DNA from: an uncultured Collinsella sp.
GTDB lineage: Bacteria; Actinomycetota; Coriobacteriia; Coriobacteriales; Coriobacteriaceae
Assembly: GCA_902491395.1 (NCBI GenBank)
Contig: CABUHO010000003.1
Coordinates: 62,001-126,000 of the forward strand
Direction: 5' to 3'
DNA: 64,000 nucleotides
Positions 60,364-64,000 of the stretch are shown one piece after another. The translations under genes and the position numbers were made by a program. The notes under the pieces were generated by a model, which saw only the letters and a program-made list of their open reading frames with translations, did no database searches and was not told the DNA's origin. The first letter of the stretch is position 1. The number at the start of each line of letters is the position of its first letter.

Positions 60364-61961
60364 TGTCCGAAACCCTCAATGCCCAGGATATCGCCAAGAA
60401 ACTGCAGGAGCAGCTCACGAGTCTCTCCGCGACGGTCGATACGCATGAGGTTTCAACGGTCGACGAGGTAGGCGACGGCATCGCGCGCGTCTCCGGCCTT
60501 AAGAGCGCCATGGCAGGTGAGCTTCTGGAGTTCAAGAGCTCCGATACCGGTGAGACCGTCTTCGGCCTTGCCCAGAACCTTGACCGTGACGAGGTCGGCG
60601 CCGTTCTGTTTGGTGCCGTCGACTCCATCAAGGAAGGCGACGAGTGCCGCACCACTGGCCGCATTATGGATATCCCCGTGAGCCGCGCCATGCTCGGCCG
60701 CGTCGTCAATCCGCTCGGCCAGCCCATCGACGGCCTGGGCGACATCGTCGCCACGCACCGTCGTCCTATCGAGTTCAAGGCCCCCGGCGTCATCGACCGT
60801 ACCCCGGTGTGCGAGCCGGTTCAGACCGGTCTGCTCGCTATCGACTCCATGGTGCCTATTGGCCGCGGTCAGCGTGAGCTCATCATCGGCGACCGTAAGA
60901 CCGGTAAGACCGCCATCGCCATCGACGCTATCCTCAACCAGCGCGGCAAGGGCATGGTCTGCATCTATGTCGCCATCGGTCAGAAGGCCTCCACGGTTGC
61001 CAACATCCGCGAGACCCTCGCTCAGCACGGTGCGCTCGACTACACCATCATCGTTTCGGCCACCGCTGCCGATTCCGCCCCTATGCAGTACATCGCGCCT
61101 ATGGCCGGTGCCGCTATCGGCGAGTTCTTCATGTACAACGGCGAGGACGGCAAGCCCGCCAGCGAGACCAACCCCGGCGGCCACGTGCTCGTCATCTACG
61201 ACGACCTGTCCAAGCAGGCTGTGGCCTACCGTCAGATGTCGCTGACGCTGCATCGTCCGCCCGGACGCGAGGCCTATCCTGGCGACATCTTCTACCTGCA
61301 CTCTCGTCTGCTCGAGCGCGCAGTCAAGATGTCCAAGAAGAACGGTTATGGCTCCATGACGGCTCTGCCGATCATCGAGACCCAGGACGGCGACGTCTCG
61401 GCCTACATTCCGACCAACGTCATTTCCATTACCGATGGTCAGATCTACCTGCAGTCCGAACTCTTCTTCCAGGGACAGCGCCCGGCAGTCGACGTGGGCA
61501 TTTCCGTGTCCCGCGTCGGTGGCGACGCGCAGACCAAGGCTATGAAGCAGGTCGCCGGCAACCTCCGTCTGGACCTCGCTTCGTACCAGGAGCTCGCCGG
61601 CTTTACGCAGTTCGGCTCCGACCTCGACGAGGCTACTCAGAAGCAGCTGACCCATGGTGCCCGCATGACTGAGCTCCTTAAGCAGCCGCGTTACAAGCCG
61701 TTTGAGGTTGGCGAGCAGATCGTTACGCTGTTCGCTGGCAACGAGGGCTTCCTGGATGACCTGGAGATCGCCGACGTGCTGCCTTTCCGTGCCGAGCTCA
61801 TCGAGTACATGGACAATGGCTTTGGCTCGCTGCTCGACAAGGTTCGCGCCAAGAAGATCGATGATGACACCAAGGCTGAGCTCTTGCGCGTCATCGGCGA
61901 CTTCAAGCAGCAGTTCATGGCCAAGCACCATTCGGATGTTTCTGGATCAGAGGAGAACTAA
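60363..61961 (+). CDS. atpA: F0F1 ATP synthase subunit alpha
   Basis: This 532-aa regulatory nucleotide-binding subunit has the P-loop GDRKTGKTAI, SMVPIGRGQRELIIGD, and ALPIIETQDGDVSAYIPTNVISITDGQ. It is of complete, usual length. The start overlaps atpH by one base. Confidence 0.97.
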   Translation: MSETLNAQDIAKKLQEQLTSLSATVDTHEVSTVDEVGDGIARVSGLKSAMAGELLEFKSSDTGETVFGLAQNLDRDEVGAVLFGAVDSIKEGDECRTTGRIMDIPVSRAMLGRVVNPLGQPIDGLGDIVATHRRPIEFKAPGVIDRTPVCEPVQTGLLAIDSMVPIGRGQRELIIGDRKTGKTAIAIDAILNQRGKGMVCIYVAIGQKASTVANIRETLAQHGALDYTIIVSATAADSAPMQYIAPMAGAAIGEFFMYNGEDGKPASETNPGGHVLVIYDDLSKQAVAYRQMSLTLHRPPGREAYPGDIFYLHSRLLERAVKMSKKNGYGSMTALPIIETQDGDVSAYIPTNVISITDGQIYLQSELFFQGQRPAVDVGISVSRVGGDAQTKAMKQVAGNLRLDLASYQELAGFTQFGSDLDEATQKQLTHGARMTELLKQPRYKPFEVGEQIVTLFAGNEGFLDDLEIADVLPFRAELIEYMDNGFGSLLDKVRAKKIDDDTKAELLRVIGDFKQQFMAKHHSDVSGSEEN

Positions 61962-61966
61962 GCCCC

Positions 61967-62875
61967 ATGGCCAACCTTCGCGACATTAAGAAGCGAATCT
62001 CCTCGGTTACCACGACCAAGCAGATCACGCGCACGATGGAGATGGTCTCTACGGCCAAGATCCGTCGTGCCCTCGATCGCTCCAAGCAGGCCGAGCCCTA
62101 TAAGGAGGCGCTGACCGACGTCATGTTGACGGTCGCCGGCGACGCCTCCTGTTCGGGCACCGATCCCATGCTGCAGAAGCATGAGAACGTCAAGCATGGC
62201 CTGATTGTCGTTATTGCCTCGGACCGCGGCCTTGCCGGCGGTTTCAATACGACGGTGGAGCGCACGGCCGAAAAGCTCGCCGCTTCTTGGGCGAACGACG
62301 GCATCGAGTGCGAGATCATCGCGTGTGGGCGTAAACCGGCCACGTATTTCCGTGACCGCGCAAACGTTGTCATGCACTTTGAGGGCAACTCCTCTGAGCC
62401 CGATTTCAATCAGGCCCGCATGATCTCCTCTCATATCTGCGATGCGTATCGTGCCGGTGAGCTTGACCGTGTCGAGCTTGTCTACCACCACGCCAAGAAC
62501 CGCGTGGATCAGGAGCTTCGCGTCGAGCATCTGTTGCCGCTCGACCCCGAGATGATCGCTATGGCCCACGGTCCGCGTAAGAACGAGACCGACGCCCCTA
62601 AGCGCATCTCGTCCACGTTCGAGTTCGTGCCCTCTCCCGAGCATGTTCTCGGCAAGCTTGTGCCGTCTTATATCCTGACGGTCATCTACCAGGCCCTGAT
62701 CGATTCGGCGGCTGCCGAGCAGGGTGCACGCCGCAAGGCCATGCACTCCGCGACGGAAAACGCCACCGCGATCATCTCGACCCTTACCCGCACGTATAGT
62801 CGCGTGCGCCAGGCTTCGATCACGACCGAGATTAACGAGATCGTCGGCGGAGCCTCAGCATTGGAGGAACAGTAA
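61967..62875 (+). CDS. atpG: F0F1 ATP synthase subunit gamma
   Basis: This 302-aa central shaft has an N-terminal MANLRDIKKRISSVTTTKQITRTM and C-terminal NATAIISTLTRTYSRVRQASITTEINEIV, the two coiled ends. AGAGGAG precedes the ATG. Its stop overlaps the atpD start. Confidence 0.96.
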   Translation: MANLRDIKKRISSVTTTKQITRTMEMVSTAKIRRALDRSKQAEPYKEALTDVMLTVAGDASCSGTDPMLQKHENVKHGLIVVIASDRGLAGGFNTTVERTAEKLAASWANDGIECEIIACGRKPATYFRDRANVVMHFEGNSSEPDFNQARMISSHICDAYRAGELDRVELVYHHAKNRVDQELRVEHLLPLDPEMIAMAHGPRKNETDAPKRISSTFEFVPSPEHVLGKLVPSYILTVIYQALIDSAAAEQGARRKAMHSATENATAIISTLTRTYSRVRQASITTEINEIVGGASALEEQ

Positions 62876-64000
62876 TGGCTAATAACACCGTAAAGCTTGC
62901 GGTCGAGGAAGCCACCAAGAAGACGACTGCCGGTGATGGTCGCATCGTGCGAATCATCGGCCCTGTCGTCGACGTCAAGTTTGACGGCGCGGTGCCCCCG
63001 ATCTACAACGCGCTCACGGTCGAGGCCGAGACCCCGATCGGTCATCTGAGCACGATCCTCGAGGTCGAGAGCCAGCTTCCGGGCGGCGTCGTCCGCACGG
63101 TCGCCATGTCCTCGACCGACGGCCTGCAGCGCGGCCTCATCGCCACCGATACCGGTGAGCCCATGAAGATGCCCGTTGGCCCCAAGACGCTTGGCCGAAT
63201 TTGGAACGTTATGGGCAAGCCCGTCGACGGCAAGCCCATGCCCGAGGTGGAGGAGTTCTACCCCATCCACCATGCAGCGCCCCGTTTCGACGAGCTCACC
63301 ACCAAGACCGAGATCTTCGAGACCGGCATCAAGGCCGTCGACCTGCTCGAGCCCTACATCCGTGGCGGCAAGACAGGCCTGTTCGGTGGCGCCGGCGTCG
63401 GCAAGACCGTTCTGATTCAGGAGCTTATCAACAACCTCGCCCAGGAGCACGGCGGCACCTCGGTGTTCACCGGTGTCGGCGAGCGTACTCGTGAGGGCAC
63501 CGACCTGTTCCTCGAGATGAGCGAGTCTGGCGTTATCGACAAGACATGCTTGGTCTATGGTCAGATGAACGAGCCGCCTGGAGCGCGTCTGCGCATCGGT
63601 CTGGCCGGCCTTACCACCGCTGAGTACTTCCGCGATCGCGGCCAGGACGTTCTGCTGTTCATCGACAACATCTTCCGCTTCTCCCAGGCCGGTTCCGAGG
63701 TTTCCGCACTGCTGGGCCGTATGCCGTCCGCCGTTGGTTACCAGCCCACGCTGGCTACCGAGATGGGCGACCTCCAGGAGCGCATTACCTCGACCAAGAC
63801 GGGTTCCATTACCTCCGTCCAGGCTGTCTACGTCCCCGCAGACGACCTGACCGACCCGGCGCCTGCCACGACGTTTACGCACCTCGACGCCACTACGGTT
63901 CTTTCGCGTAGCATTTCGTCGCTTGGTCTGTTCCCGGCTATCGACCCGCTCGCGTCTTCCTCCGACGCTCTCGATCCCTCGATCGTCGGCGAGGAGCACT
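62875..64000 (+). CDS. atpD: F0F1 ATP synthase subunit beta (cut by window edge)
   Basis: These are the first 375 codons of the catalytic subunit. Visible are GRIVRIIGPVVDVKF, the P-loop GGAGVGKTVL, GERTREGTDL with the catalytic Glu, and FRFSQAGSEVSALLGRMPSAVGYQPTL. About 20 extra residues precede the usual start. The TAATG overlap with atpG and GGAGGAAC before it support the start. The rest lies outside the window. Confidence 0.96.
   Translation, partial: MANNTVKLAVEEATKKTTAGDGRIVRIIGPVVDVKFDGAVPPIYNALTVEAETPIGHLSTILEVESQLPGGVVRTVAMSSTDGLQRGLIATDTGEPMKMPVGPKTLGRIWNVMGKPVDGKPMPEVEEFYPIHHAAPRFDELTTKTEIFETGIKAVDLLEPYIRGGKTGLFGGAGVGKTVLIQELINNLAQEHGGTSVFTGVGERTREGTDLFLEMSESGVIDKTCLVYGQMNEPPGARLRIGLAGLTTAEYFRDRGQDVLLFIDNIFRFSQAGSEVSALLGRMPSAVGYQPTLATEMGDLQERITSTKTGSITSVQAVYVPADDLTDPAPATTFTHLDATTVLSRSISSLGLFPAIDPLASSSDALDPSIVGEEH

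Noticed and set aside
1..64000. tRNA or rRNA genes
   Set aside because: I looked for the T-loop pattern GGTTCRANYCC with a fitting acceptor stem and saw no convincing case. A covariance search would settle it.

Overview
The window is high-GC, densely packed bacterial chromosome. It uses GTG and TTG starts, strong AGGAGG-type ribosome binding sites and an F-type ATPase. It also holds KdpD/KdpE-like, LpdC-like and PTS genes of a kind found in anaerobic gut Actinobacteria. This best fits the class Coriobacteriia, probably Collinsella or a close relative. That is an inference from gene content and style, not a database match. I saw no tRNA, rRNA, CRISPR array, prophage or complete insertion sequence.

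Layout. 1-2450: the end of a two-subunit ABC exporter. 2500-5440: a flavodoxin, a TetR regulator with an operator-marked membrane-protein target, and a 600-base field of palindromes. 5440-13730: an LTA-synthase-like enzyme, a nitroreductase, and a potassium unit (Kup, a 74-aa membrane protein, a KdpD-like kinase, a KdpE-like regulator). 13800-25020: RlmKL, a HAD phosphatase, a DeoR regulator facing an ascorbate-type PTS flanked by two near-identical transaldolases, then Tex. 25430-29850: an oxidoreductase/MFS/SDR operon with a divergent LysR gene. 30080-34370: a second two-subunit ABC exporter under a MarR regulator. 34870-37870: pyridoxal-type kinase, a TIGR04076-like protein, a phosphatase and an MFS exporter.

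38020-43860 is the most interesting region. It encodes an LpdD-like domain fused to a type I isopentenyl-diphosphate isomerase, a DASS/SLC13-like transporter, an LpdC-like UbiD-family decarboxylase, an LpdB/UbiX flavin prenyltransferase and a MerR regulator. Read together, this looks like a gallate-type (hydroxybenzoate) decarboxylation locus that carries its own supply of the prenyl group for the prenyl-FMN cofactor. Two matching dyads, one before the fusion gene and one before the transporter gene, suggest shared control.

44000-50445 holds a membrane protein, an aldose-epimerase-like protein, an amino-acid ABC uptake system and an M20 peptidase. 50700-64000 is the housekeeping run prfA-prmC-tsaC-glpK-upp-atpIBEFHAGD, interrupted by a low-GC stretch and by a hicAB toxin-antitoxin pair.

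A striking feature throughout is the intergenic DNA. Many gaps carry long, often perfect inverted repeats that fall into at least five families. One pair keeps a conserved core while its outer arms have been replaced in a base-paired manner.
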